Assembly: GCA_003209655.1 (NCBI GenBank)
Contig: QCPW01000003.1
Location: forward strand, 124,001 to 188,000
DNA: 64,000 nucleotides
Source of the DNA: Prochlorococcus sp. AG-442-M23
GTDB lineage: Bacteria; Cyanobacteriota; Cyanobacteriia; PCC-6307; Cyanobiaceae
Direction of reading: 5' to 3'
The notes under the pieces are model-generated. The model was given only the letters and a program-made list of their open reading frames with translations. It had not been told where the DNA came from and searched no databases. A program made the position numbers and the translations under genes. How positions within the stretch are numbered: position 1 is the stretch's first letter; each line of letters begins with the position of its first letter. This document shows positions 1 through 9,730 of this stretch, piece after piece.

Positions 1-270
1 AAAGATCTCAGAGTCACAACTTTGCAGAATATTGGGAAAAAAATAACTGATCAATTCAAACGTTATTCCTTAAAAATCAAACCTTATGACCTTAGACATG
101 CGTGGGCAGTTAGGACAATTTTCTATGATCTGCCTGATACTGTTGCAGCAAGAATGATGGGACATTCCGTTAGTTTACACACACAAACATACCATCACTG
201 GATAACAAAACGTGATCAACAACAAGCAGTCAATAATGCACTTTCAAAACATCAAAAACGCGAAATTTAA
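1..270 (+). CDS. Tyrosine recombinase/phage integrase family protein, C-terminal part (5' truncated by window)
   Basis: Frame open from base 1; translation has DLRHAWAVR, MMGHS and TQTYHHW, matching the R..H-x-x-R / GH / Y catalytic pattern of tyrosine recombinases. Confidence 0.85.
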   Translation, partial: KDLRVTTLQNIGKKITDQFKRYSLKIKPYDLRHAWAVRTIFYDLPDTVAARMMGHSVSLHTQTYHHWITKRDQQQAVNNALSKHQKREI

Positions 271-301
271 AATAACTATAATCAAAAATAAAACAAACCC
301 T

Positions 302-997
302 ATGCCGGAAAAAGAAAAAACTTCCTCACAAAAAATAACTAAACTCGATATTGAAGCTAAAGAAATTGGGATAGGGGGAAAGTTATCTCCTGAAACTGAT
401 GAGAGGCTTTACAAAAAAAGAATGCAAAAAAGAAAAGATATTCAATCAAAAAGGTTACAAGAAAGGAAGACAAAAAAAGGTTTACTAATTGTTTTCACAG
501 GAAATGGGAAAGGGAAAACAACTGCCTCCCTCGGAATGGCTCTAAGAACTATTGGCCATGGTCATAAAGTTGCTATCATTCAATTTATTAAGGGCGGTTG
601 GACTACTGGTGAAGCAAAAGCTCTTAAAAATTTATCTTCCAATATTTCTTGGCATTCATTAGGAGAGGGTTTCACTTGGGAAACACAAGATAGAGTTAGA
701 GATGAAGAATTAGTTAGGGAAGCTTGGGAGCTGGCAAAAACATACATGAAAAATGAATCTTATAAACTTATAATTCTTGATGAAATAAATATCGCGACAA
801 AACTTGGATATCTTTCTCCCGAAGAAATAATTAACTTTATACAAACTCTAAATGTTAGAAAAAATCATATTGTTTTAACTGGAAGAGGAGCTTCCGAAAC
901 AATTATTAATCAAGCTGATCTTGTGACAGAAATGAAATTAATTAAACACCCTTTTAAAGAGCAAGGTATTAAAGCTCAAGCATGTGTTGAATTTTAA
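302..997 (+). CDS. cobO: Cob(I)yrinic acid a,c-diamide adenosyltransferase
   Basis: GNGKGKTTASLGMALRTIGHG P-loop and IILDEINIATKLGYLS typical of CobO/BtuR; internal ATG at 302 preferred over the ORF start at 212, which overlaps the integrase. Confidence 0.92.
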   Translation: MPEKEKTSSQKITKLDIEAKEIGIGGKLSPETDERLYKKRMQKRKDIQSKRLQERKTKKGLLIVFTGNGKGKTTASLGMALRTIGHGHKVAIIQFIKGGWTTGEAKALKNLSSNISWHSLGEGFTWETQDRVRDEELVREAWELAKTYMKNESYKLIILDEINIATKLGYLSPEEIINFIQTLNVRKNHIVLTGRGASETIINQADLVTEMKLIKHPFKEQGIKAQACVEF

Positions 998-1125
998 AAT
1001 AATTAAGCAAAAATCTATTAATATTTTTTCTTTGATAGAGAAATGTTTAAAGACGCAAGAAATACTTTACTAAAAAAAGAAATTCCTTACATTACTTGCT
1101 AAGGTCTTAAAAGTATAATTATTGA

Positions 1126-1830
1126 ATGACTTACAAAAGAGTACTTTTAAAGCTTAGCGGTGAAGCACTAATGGGTGATAAGCCATATGGAATAGACCCA
1201 GCTATAGTCCAATCAATAGCTGAGGATGTAGAGAAAGTTGTTGCAAAAAATATTGAACTTGCAATTGTTGTTGGTGGGGGCAACATATTTAGAGGATTGA
1301 AAGGTTCTGCCGATGGCATGGACAGAGCTACAGCTGATTACGTAGGAATGTTGGCAACAGTTATGAACGCTATTTCCCTTCAAGATGGATTAGAAAGAGT
1401 TGGAGTAGAAACAAGGGTACAAACCGCGATAGAGATGCAAGAAATTGCTGAACCTTACATTAGGCGGAGAGCTATGAGGCATCTTGAAAAAGGGAGAGTT
1501 GTTGTTTTTGGTGGGGGTTGCGGGAATCCATTTTTTACAACTGATACTACCGCCGCATTAAGAGCAGCCGAAATAAATGCTGAAGTTGTTATGAAGGCAA
1601 CAAAAGTTGATGGGGTTTATGATCGTGATCCTAATAAATTCAATGAAGCAAAAAAGTTCTCCTCTCTGAGTTATCAGCAAGTTCTTAGTGATGAAATTGC
1701 TGTGATGGATAGTACTGCTATTGCTTTATGCAAAGATAATAATATTCCCATCATGGTTTTTGATATTTTCAAAAAAGGAAATATCTCCAAAGCTGTTGCA
1801 GGAGACTCTATAGGATCTTTAATAAGCTAA
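1126..1830 (+). CDS. pyrH: Uridylate (UMP) kinase
   Basis: [40 protein letters not shown]. Confidence 0.97.
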   Translation: MTYKRVLLKLSGEALMGDKPYGIDPAIVQSIAEDVEKVVAKNIELAIVVGGGNIFRGLKGSADGMDRATADYVGMLATVMNAISLQDGLERVGVETRVQTAIEMQEIAEPYIRRRAMRHLEKGRVVVFGGGCGNPFFTTDTTAALRAAEINAEVVMKATKVDGVYDRDPNKFNEAKKFSSLSYQQVLSDEIAVMDSTAIALCKDNNIPIMVFDIFKKGNISKAVAGDSIGSLIS

Positions 1831-1858
1831 AGCTTATTTAAATTACTTTTTGTTAATT

Positions 1859-2407
1859 ATGAAAGAACAAGAAATTCAATCAAATATGAATAAAACTGTT
1901 GAAGCCACTCAAAGAAACTTTAATACCATAAGGACTGGAAGAGCTAACGCTTCACTGCTAGACAGAATTAGCGTTGAATATTACGGAGCAGAAACCCCTA
2001 TTAAATCTCTTGCTTCAATAGCAACCGTAGATTCACAAACAATTTCAATACAGCCATTCGATATTTCTTGCTTACAAGCTATTGAAAAAGCAATCTCAGT
2101 AAGTGATTTAGGTATGACACCTAATAACGATGGAAAAGTAATAAGAATAAATGTACCCCCATTAACTGAGGAAAGAAGAAAAGAGTTCTGTAAGTTAGCT
2201 TCTAAATATGCAGAGGAAGGTAAAATTGCCCTAAGAAATATCAGAAGAGATTCTGTTGACAAGGAAAAGAGAGATGAAAAAGAAGGTTTAATTTCAATAG
2301 ATGAATCAAGAGATAATCAATCAGAAATACAAAAAATTACTGACAAATATATTTCTTTAATAGAAACTAAATTATCTGAAAAAGAAAAAGAAATACTAAA
2401 AGTTTGA
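1859..2407 (+). CDS. frr: Ribosome recycling factor
   Basis: [38 protein letters not shown]; follows pyrH; start adjusted to the ATG at 1859. Confidence 0.97.
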   Translation: MKEQEIQSNMNKTVEATQRNFNTIRTGRANASLLDRISVEYYGAETPIKSLASIATVDSQTISIQPFDISCLQAIEKAISVSDLGMTPNNDGKVIRINVPPLTEERRKEFCKLASKYAEEGKIALRNIRRDSVDKEKRDEKEGLISIDESRDNQSEIQKITDKYISLIETKLSEKEKEILKV

Positions 2408-3537
2408 CAGTATTTGACGTCATTATTATTGGAGGTGGCCTATCAGGATCTTCAACCGCCCTGAATTTATCAAAAAAAGGTTATTCGGTTTTAATTATAG
2501 AAAAGGAAAAATTAGGAGACATTAAACCATGCGCAGGGGGTATGGCATCTTCAATGAAGAAATTTCTCCCATTAAATATAGATCAAGCTATAGAATCTAA
2601 GATTAAAAATGTTGAATTTAGATGGAAGGCATCGGATAATGTTGTCGCTGACCTCTCTGGCGAATCTCCTTTTTGGATAATTAGAAGAGAAAAATTAGAT
2701 CAATTATTACTTGATGAAGCTTTAAAGTATGGTAGCGAGATCATTATGCCCGCCCAGGTAGAAAAAATAACATCACAAAATAAGACTTGGATTATAAATT
2801 GCAGCAATAAAGTTATATATAAATCAAAATTCCTTGTTATTGCTGATGGTTCTCAATCTCGATGGGCAGGACATTTTAAACTAGGTCCGAGAAACCCAAA
2901 ATTTGCAAATACTATAGCCTTAAGATTAAAAGGATTAGGAAATCTACCTAGAGATGCCGCAAGATTTGAGTTTGGATATGTTAAATACGGATTTGCCTGG
3001 GCATTTCCATTAGAAGATTGTGTCAACATTGGCTTAGGAACGTTTATAAATAATAAGGTTTTAAAAGATGATGCCCTTAATAATATAATTATAAAAAGTT
3101 TCGGATTTGAAGATTTATCTTTTAAAGCAATCCAAAAAAAACTTAGAATTTGGAATGGAATACACAAGCTTAATGGGGATAGAGTGGTCGTGGTAGGTGA
3201 TGCAGCTTCCCTTTGCGATCCGTTTTTAGCTGAAGGGATAAGACCTTCTTTAATTAGTAGTCATTATGCTGCAGAAAGTATCGATCAATGTTTAACTTCA
3301 AATAATAATGATTTAAATAATTATTCCGCAAACATTAATAATGAATGGGGGAAATCAATGGCATGGGGAAAGAGAATTGCTCAAATTTTTTATAGATTCC
3401 CTAAAACAGGGTATCAATTAGGGGTAAAAAGAAAAACTGCTCCTAAACGTATCGCTCAAATATTATCAGGCGAAATGAGTTATGAAGATATCGCGAAAAG
3501 AGTTATAAAGAGACTTTTGACCAATAGCGAAACTTAA
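2404..3537 (+). CDS. FAD-dependent geranylgeranyl reductase-family oxidoreductase
   Basis: N-terminal [56 protein letters not shown] start overlapping the frr stop. Confidence 0.85.
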   Translation: MTVFDVIIIGGGLSGSSTALNLSKKGYSVLIIEKEKLGDIKPCAGGMASSMKKFLPLNIDQAIESKIKNVEFRWKASDNVVADLSGESPFWIIRREKLDQLLLDEALKYGSEIIMPAQVEKITSQNKTWIINCSNKVIYKSKFLVIADGSQSRWAGHFKLGPRNPKFANTIALRLKGLGNLPRDAARFEFGYVKYGFAWAFPLEDCVNIGLGTFINNKVLKDDALNNIIIKSFGFEDLSFKAIQKKLRIWNGIHKLNGDRVVVVGDAASLCDPFLAEGIRPSLISSHYAAESIDQCLTSNNNDLNNYSANINNEWGKSMAWGKRIAQIFYRFPKTGYQLGVKRKTAPKRIAQILSGEMSYEDIAKRVIKRLLTNSET

Positions 3538-3560
3538 CCTTCTTTTTTGATAGATTAAAT

Positions 3561-4562
3561 CTACTTTGCCGAAATTAATTCTTGATTATTAATTTCTGAG
3601 AATCTTTTTAATAATAATTCTTCTAAATCTTCAATTGCTTTACTAAAACCTGTTATTCCCTCACTAAGTTTCTCACTAGCCATTTGATCATCCAACATAC
3701 TTAATCTGAAATCTTTCTCATCAAATTTATAATCAATAGAGCTTTTCGTGTGAGTATTTTTATCTAATTTTTTGATTAAATCCCCTTCTTCTATGCTTAG
3801 TTGATCTAAAAATTTTGGGGCAATAGTAAGAAGGTCACATCCCGCTAATGCTTTTATTTCATCAATATTTCTAAAGCTTGCGCCCATTACTTCAGTTTTA
3901 AATCCTTTCTCTTTGAAGTAATTATATATTTTGGTTACTGAAATAACACCTGGGTCTTCATTTGCTGAAAAATTATCTTTACCTGTTTTTGCTTTATACC
4001 AATCCAATATTCGCCCAACGAAAGGTGAGATTAAGGTAATTTTTGCATTCGCACAAGTTACAGCTTGGCAAAAGTTAAAAAGTAAAGTCAAATTGCATTT
4101 AATACCTTCTTTTTCCAAAATTTCAGCTGCTTTAATTCCTTCCCAAGTTGAAGCTATTTTGATCAAAATTCTTTCTTTATCTATTCCAAAACTTTTATAG
4201 TGATTTATTAACTTTCGCCCTTTTCTAACTGTAGCTTCAGTATCAAAACTAAGTCTTGCGTCAACTTCTGTAGATACTCTCCCTGAAATAAGATTAAGAA
4301 TCTCTTTACCGAAAAATACTGAGACTTGATCAATCGCCTCTTCAATTAAATCATTTTCAGAAAAGCCATTAGGCAAAGATTTCCTAGAACTTTCCAAAGC
4401 TTGATCTATTAATTTTACATAATCCGGATTTTTAGCCGCAGCTAAAATTAGAGAAGGATTAGTAGTAGCATCTCTGGGTTGAAACTTTTTAATAGCATCT
4501 AAATCTCCAGTATCTGCAACAACAGTAGTAATAGAAGATAATTGTTCTAAAATTGACTTCAT
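3561..4562 (-). CDS. tal: Transaldolase
   Basis: [48 protein letters not shown]. Confidence 0.97.
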   Translation of the reverse strand: MKSILEQLSSITTVVADTGDLDAIKKFQPRDATTNPSLILAAAKNPDYVKLIDQALESSRKSLPNGFSENDLIEEAIDQVSVFFGKEILNLISGRVSTEVDARLSFDTEATVRKGRKLINHYKSFGIDKERILIKIASTWEGIKAAEILEKEGIKCNLTLLFNFCQAVTCANAKITLISPFVGRILDWYKAKTGKDNFSANEDPGVISVTKIYNYFKEKGFKTEVMGASFRNIDEIKALAGCDLLTIAPKFLDQLSIEEGDLIKKLDKNTHTKSSIDYKFDEKDFRLSMLDDQMASEKLSEGITGFSKAIEDLEELLLKRFSEINNQELISAK

Positions 4563-4652
4563 TCCTAGATAATCATATTTATCTTCACGTTAACCTCATT
4601 TTTAAATGAATTCATCAAATGATGAACTAATTAACTAAATAAACGTATAATT

Positions 4653-6404
4653 TCAGGGTTTTTTAACAATTAATCTATCCTTTTGAATTTCTGGAGGTAT
4701 TTTTTCAATAACAATTAGGCTTTCTATGATTTCTTTCGCCACAGGTACTGCAACTGTAGAACCATAAGCATAAGCTTTGGAGGGTTCATCAATAACAACA
4801 AGGACAACATACTTAGGTTTATTTATAGGAAAAGTAGCTACAAAACTACATACTTTCTTACTTGTATATCTTCCACGAATCGCCTTTTGAGAGGTTCCAG
4901 TTTTCCCTCCTATTCTATATCCCTCAATTTTCGCTCCAATTCCACTGCCCTTATTAACAACACTCTCCATCCATTCAAGAACTATTCTTGTTACCTCATC
5001 AGAAAAGATTTCTTCTTGAGAATTATTTTTAAGGTATTGTTTAAAATTTAAAGTAACATGAGGAATTACTTCAACTCCCCCATTTGCGAGAACAGCATGA
5101 AGTTGAGCTAATTTCAACGGCGAGATGGAAAATCCTTTCCCGAAAGAAGCAACTGCTGGCTCAATTGATTGACTAACAAAAATATCTTTTGACTTTAAAT
5201 GACCTGCGGTAGATTCAAATAAATCTGTCTCTAAATTTTTACTAATCCCTAATTTATTAAGCCAATCCCAATAGTTTTTAGGTGGCAAATTTTGCATTAT
5301 TTTTACCATCCCAACATTACTTGAAACTTGTAAAACTTTTGGATAATCAATATATCCATTCCCCTTTTTATCCCAATTAGAAAGGGTCCATCCACCGACG
5401 TTAACCTTACCACTGTCTTCAACCAAGCCATCTTTCTGAATAACTTTTTCTTCTAATGCTAAGGCTAAATTTATCGGTTTAAAAGTCGAGCCTGGTTCAA
5501 ATAAATCTTGTGCATACCAACCTTTAAAAATTTCAGAATTATATTCCCAATATTTATTTGGATCGTAAGATGGAATGGAGGCTAATGACAAGATTTCACC
5601 ATTATTTACATTCATAACTATTGCGAAGCCTTTTTTTGCCCTCCACTTCGTCACATATTTACTTAAAGCTTTAAATGAAGCTTTTTGTAATCTTGAATCT
5701 ATTGTCAAACCTAAACTCTTATAGTCATTTATAAAATCTCTTGGGCCTGAATTATCTGGAAGAGGAGTTCCATCTCCCCCTTTCTTTACCAAATTACTTT
5801 TATTAAGTACTTTAATTTGATTATCCAAGTGCAGTTCTAAACCTGCCGAACCTTTATTATCATAATTAACAAAGCCAATAAGATTTGAATATAAATTGCG
5901 TTGAGGATAATATCTTTGAGAATATTTAACCAGATCCAGACCACTTATATGAAGGCTTTTGATCTTTTTTGCTTGACTCTCTGTTATTTGATCCTGCAAT
6001 TCTATACCTATCATTTTACTATTAAACTTTGACAAGAGAAATTCATCTTTTACTTTTAAAATTGGCGATAATTTATTAACCACTTCCTCAACACTTCTTA
6101 ATCTATTTGTTTTGTCTCCAGAGAAATTAAAGTATTTGGGATGAGCCCATAATTTATAAAGAGGTTTATCATAAGCAATTAATCTATTATTTCTATCAAC
6201 TATTGGTCTTCTACTATTTAAAGAACTAGTTTTAGTAAATTGAATTAATCTTGCTTTTTTTTGCAAGTCAGAAGCACTAAAAACCTGTAAGTTTACAAGC
6301 CTTCCAAAAAGCCCAAAAATTAATATTAAAAAGAATATGTAAGTAGCCTTAAACTTTTGAGCTTCAAGAGGTATCAGATTAACAATTTTCTTATGTCTTT
6401 TCAT
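4653..6404 (-). CDS. ftsI: Penicillin-binding protein / FtsI-type transpeptidase
   Basis: N-terminal TM, FEPGSTFKP (SxxK), SSNVG (SxN), GGKTGTSQK (KTG). Confidence 0.93.
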   Translation of the reverse strand: MKRHKKIVNLIPLEAQKFKATYIFFLILIFGLFGRLVNLQVFSASDLQKKARLIQFTKTSSLNSRRPIVDRNNRLIAYDKPLYKLWAHPKYFNFSGDKTNRLRSVEEVVNKLSPILKVKDEFLLSKFNSKMIGIELQDQITESQAKKIKSLHISGLDLVKYSQRYYPQRNLYSNLIGFVNYDNKGSAGLELHLDNQIKVLNKSNLVKKGGDGTPLPDNSGPRDFINDYKSLGLTIDSRLQKASFKALSKYVTKWRAKKGFAIVMNVNNGEILSLASIPSYDPNKYWEYNSEIFKGWYAQDLFEPGSTFKPINLALALEEKVIQKDGLVEDSGKVNVGGWTLSNWDKKGNGYIDYPKVLQVSSNVGMVKIMQNLPPKNYWDWLNKLGISKNLETDLFESTAGHLKSKDIFVSQSIEPAVASFGKGFSISPLKLAQLHAVLANGGVEVIPHVTLNFKQYLKNNSQEEIFSDEVTRIVLEWMESVVNKGSGIGAKIEGYRIGGKTGTSQKAIRGRYTSKKVCSFVATFPINKPKYVVLVVIDEPSKAYAYGSTVAVPVAKEIIESLIVIEKIPPEIQKDRLIVKKP

Positions 6405-6836
6405 TTAATAACCTCTTTGATATTTACTATCCCGGAATCCATCTTGAATATATTTTATATTTTTAATTAATTTATTTTCTCCCTTTTTATTATATTGCCT
6501 ATCAAAATAAATTAAATCTTTTGGAGTTGTTTTTTTAAATATATTTAGGGACTCAATTTGATTAATATAAAATTCTTCTGTCTTAGAAATATAATCTATA
6601 AGATTGTTATTTTTTGCTCTTGTTCTAGCTAGATCTTTATATATAGTTGACCATTTTGTTTGACTTTTAAAAGAAATAAAAGAAAAAATAAAAATCAAAC
6701 TGATTAATGAAATATTTATGCTATTAAATATTTTATGAATTAATCTTAAATTAAATGATAATTTTTTATGTGAACTTATTTGAGTAAAATATTGAAGATT
6801 TTTGTTTAAAGAATTTTCATTCTCAAATACATTCAT
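6405..6836 (-). CDS. Single-TM protein directly upstream of ftsI, FtsL-like architecture
   Basis: 143 aa; basic N-terminus, hydrophobic INISLISLIFIFSFISF, then a predicted helical segment; 0 nt from ftsI on the same strand. Confidence 0.6.
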   Translation of the reverse strand: MNVFENENSLNKNLQYFTQISSHKKLSFNLRLIHKIFNSINISLISLIFIFSFISFKSQTKWSTIYKDLARTRAKNNNLIDYISKTEEFYINQIESLNIFKKTTPKDLIYFDRQYNKKGENKLIKNIKYIQDGFRDSKYQRGY

Positions 6837-6921
6837 CTCTCTGGATTATTAGAAATATAAAAAGTGTTATGAATTAAGTAAACATCTTTTAAATTATTAT
6901 GCAAGTAATGGATCTCAATCT

Positions 6922-8301
6922 TTATGTTCTCAACAAGATCAAGTTCAAAAATGTCATCCCATTCCATAAAGAATGCATTACCACAGTGGATGATAGTCTT
7001 CCTGAAATAAGTCTTGTAATCCCTAGTCCTATTCCTAAAGTAAATAATGGGGGCATTTCACTTACACTCAAATGAGCTAAAGCGAAGATAAATGCAGAGA
7101 TTGTAATACCCAATATTATTCCAAATTCTCTTGATAAAATTGGTAATAAAACTCCTCGGAAAATAACCTCCTCAAATAATGGCGCTAAAAATGTAGTAGT
7201 TATGAATAAAAGGATAAATGAAAATAAATTATTGTTGTTTAATACAATTTCAAGCAAAGGGTTACTACCATTTTGATTATCAATTAAAAGATTCATAATT
7301 AAAGACACCAATAAGACAAAAGGTATTATCATTAAAAATCCTTTAAATCCAGGAAATATCGCATTTTTGATTGGCAAAAAATTAAATTGAAAATAATCTT
7401 TTTTTAAATTAAATTCATTATCAAAAGCTTTTATTTGGTAAAAAATTATCAATAAAGGAGGTATTGCCATAAATAGATATCCAAAAAATATTTTTAATGA
7501 TTGTGTTAATTCTATTGATAGATTAGAGGAAATCAATTCAACTAAGGTGATTGAGAATAAAGGAGAAATAACTTCACCTAGTACAACAAATCCTCCTGAA
7601 ATCAATAAAACCATATCTAATAAATCTAAATCTAAGGTTTTGTATTCTTTCCATTCAATTTTTCTTGAGGCTAAAACACTCCATAATGTTCTTAGCAAAA
7701 GTAAAGAGCCAATCAATATAGTTAAAAAAGGTATCAATCTAATAGCTATTAATTTTAAAAACATTTTTTTTGCAAGTATGTTTGTTATTAGTTGACTTTC
7801 ATCAAAATCAAATCTTTTGCTCATCAAGTGGTAGATAAATTTATCCTCTTTAAACAAATTTATTAAATCATCATTGAGCTTATATGAATTATCCTCAAAG
7901 CTTTTTTTTAAATTTTCTACTAATAATTTATATTTTTTGTTATCAAAGCTATTAAAGTCTTCATTATTTATTTTTATTTCATTACTTTTAGAGGAAATTA
8001 TCCAAATTAATTTATTCCTTTCTGTTAATTGATCAAAAGAAATCTCATTAAGCGAATTTTTAATTTCTTCGATTGGATCATTTATAAAAAGCAAATTTTT
8101 AAATTTTATTGGTATTGCAGGCAAAGCTAATTCAGCAATTTCTTTTTCTTTTTGACTTATATCAAAACTAACTGATGGTCTACTAAGGCTATCTCGAAGC
8201 CCTTGTTGCCAGACAAAAAAAGTTATGATTAAAGAAATTAAAGCCAAAAATAATTTTGTCTTAGAAATATTTTTATTCATATATTTAATAATAAAACGCA
8301 A
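6922..8301 (-). CDS. CPBP family intramembrane metalloprotease
   Basis: Multiple TMs; LAPLFEEVIFRGVLLP (EExxxR), FALAHLS, MHSLWNGM. Confidence 0.88.
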   Translation of the reverse strand: MRFIIKYMNKNISKTKLFLALISLIITFFVWQQGLRDSLSRPSVSFDISQKEKEIAELALPAIPIKFKNLLFINDPIEEIKNSLNEISFDQLTERNKLIWIISSKSNEIKINNEDFNSFDNKKYKLLVENLKKSFEDNSYKLNDDLINLFKEDKFIYHLMSKRFDFDESQLITNILAKKMFLKLIAIRLIPFLTILIGSLLLLRTLWSVLASRKIEWKEYKTLDLDLLDMVLLISGGFVVLGEVISPLFSITLVELISSNLSIELTQSLKIFFGYLFMAIPPLLIIFYQIKAFDNEFNLKKDYFQFNFLPIKNAIFPGFKGFLMIIPFVLLVSLIMNLLIDNQNGSNPLLEIVLNNNNLFSFILLFITTTFLAPLFEEVIFRGVLLPILSREFGIILGITISAFIFALAHLSVSEMPPLFTLGIGLGITRLISGRLSSTVVMHSLWNGMTFLNLILLRT

Positions 8302-8343
8302 GGATAAATTTTGTTTTCATTGAAATATCTAATAATCATATAT

Positions 8344-8377
8344 CTATTTTTATCACGTCATGAGATGATAAAAATAG
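8344..8377. promoter_or_regulatory. 34-bp near-perfect dyad (12-bp arms, partly symmetric centre) in a divergent intergenic region
   Basis: CTATTTTTATCA-cgTCATGAga-TGATAAAAATAG; between gene starts at 8301 (-) and 8400 (+). Confidence 0.5.
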
Positions 8378-8399
8378 TATAAATTTTAAATCCATATTA

Positions 8400-9728
8400 A
8401 TGAATATTAGATTAATTTTAGTCAGGCATGGACTCAGCAGTTTTAATGAAAAAGGCTTAATTCAAGGGAGGACAGATGATTCATATTTAACGAGAAAGGG
8501 ATATGAAGAGGCATTTAAATCTGGGGAGGCATTATCAGGTATCAATTTCGATAAGATATATTCATCTCCACTTGTAAGAGCATCTGAGACGGCAAAAACG
8601 ATTCAAAAAAAATTAAAAGGCGAAAATAATATTATTTATGACAAAAATTTGCTTGAGGTTGATCTTAGTTCATGGTCTGGTTTCACCATTAACGAAATAA
8701 AAAATAAATATCCAGATGAATTCCTTATTTGGAAAAATAATCCTGAAAATTTAAAGTTAGAAAGTAAAGATAATTTAGCCTATTTCCCAATTCAAGAATT
8801 ATTTTGTCAAGCAAATCAATTTATTAAAAATATTTTAAAAATCAATCTAGAAAAAAATGTAGCCAATATTTTAGTTATTGGTCATAATGCAATTCTTAGA
8901 TGCCTAATTCTTTCATTAATCGGAAAACCTATAAGAGGCTTCAGAAAAATAAAGTTAGATAATGCTTCTTTTTCAATTCTAAATATATTAAAGGAAGGAG
9001 ATGAATATAAAACACAAGTCGAGTGTTTGAACCAAACTTCACATCTAAATAAAAAAATACCTGATCAAATTGGAGACTCCAGAATATTTCTTGTAAGGCA
9101 TGGTGAAACCAACTGGAATAAAGAGGGGAGATTCCAAGGGCAAATTAATATCCCTTTAAATAAAAATGGGAGAAATCAAGCAAAAAAGGCTTCTGAATAT
9201 TTAAGTGAAGTTAAGTTCAACAAAGCTTTTTCCAGTTCAATGGATAGACCATATGAGACAGCAAAAATAATACTTCAAAATAATACAGATCTAGAAATAA
9301 CAAAGATTGAGAAACTCGTAGAGATAAGCCATGGATTGTGGGAAGGAAAATTAGAGAGTGAAATTAAGGAACAATGGCCTGAATTACTTAAAAAATGGCA
9401 TGAAAAACCAGAAGATGTAATTATGCCTGAAGGAGAGTGCATAGAAGAAGTATCTAAAAGGTCAATTAAGGCATGGGGAGAAATTTGTTTAGCTCAAAAG
9501 AATAAAGATTTAACATTATTAGTGGCACATGATGCGGTCAACAAAACTCTTATTTGTAACATACTAGGAATTGATTTTTCCAAAATCTGGATGATAAAGC
9601 AAGGAAATGGAGGAATAACTATTATTGATCTTTTTGATGATCCACAAAAAGATCATGTTGTAAGTGCTCTAAATATAACAACACATCTTGGGGGGATATT
9701 AGATTCAACGGCTTCAGGGGCTCTTTAA
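8400..9728 (+). CDS. Tandem two-domain histidine phosphatase (phosphoglycerate mutase-like)
   Basis: Two RHG motifs: LVRHGLSSFNEKG and LVRHGETNWNKEG, each with a downstream catalytic His (VIGHNAILR, LVAHDAVNK). Confidence 0.92.
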   Translation: MNIRLILVRHGLSSFNEKGLIQGRTDDSYLTRKGYEEAFKSGEALSGINFDKIYSSPLVRASETAKTIQKKLKGENNIIYDKNLLEVDLSSWSGFTINEIKNKYPDEFLIWKNNPENLKLESKDNLAYFPIQELFCQANQFIKNILKINLEKNVANILVIGHNAILRCLILSLIGKPIRGFRKIKLDNASFSILNILKEGDEYKTQVECLNQTSHLNKKIPDQIGDSRIFLVRHGETNWNKEGRFQGQINIPLNKNGRNQAKKASEYLSEVKFNKAFSSSMDRPYETAKIILQNNTDLEITKIEKLVEISHGLWEGKLESEIKEQWPELLKKWHEKPEDVIMPEGECIEEVSKRSIKAWGEICLAQKNKDLTLLVAHDAVNKTLICNILGIDFSKIWMIKQGNGGITIIDLFDDPQKDHVVSALNITTHLGGILDSTASGAL

Positions 9729-9730
9729 AA

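Noticed and set aside
212-301. N-terminal extension of cobO
   Set aside because: Overlaps the integrase reading frame and has no family similarity; ATG at 302 is more plausible.
1131-1319. Antisense ORF opposite pyrH, and similar short antisense ORFs (for example 1981-2262, 13983-14192, 32036-32410, 63350-63616)
   Set aside because: They lie opposite confidently assigned genes, have no recognisable domains, and look like shadow ORFs.
4600-4640. TTCATCA-AA-TGATGAA inverted repeat upstream of tal
   Set aside because: Short arms with a 2-nt spacer in AT-rich sequence; not distinguishable from chance by eye.
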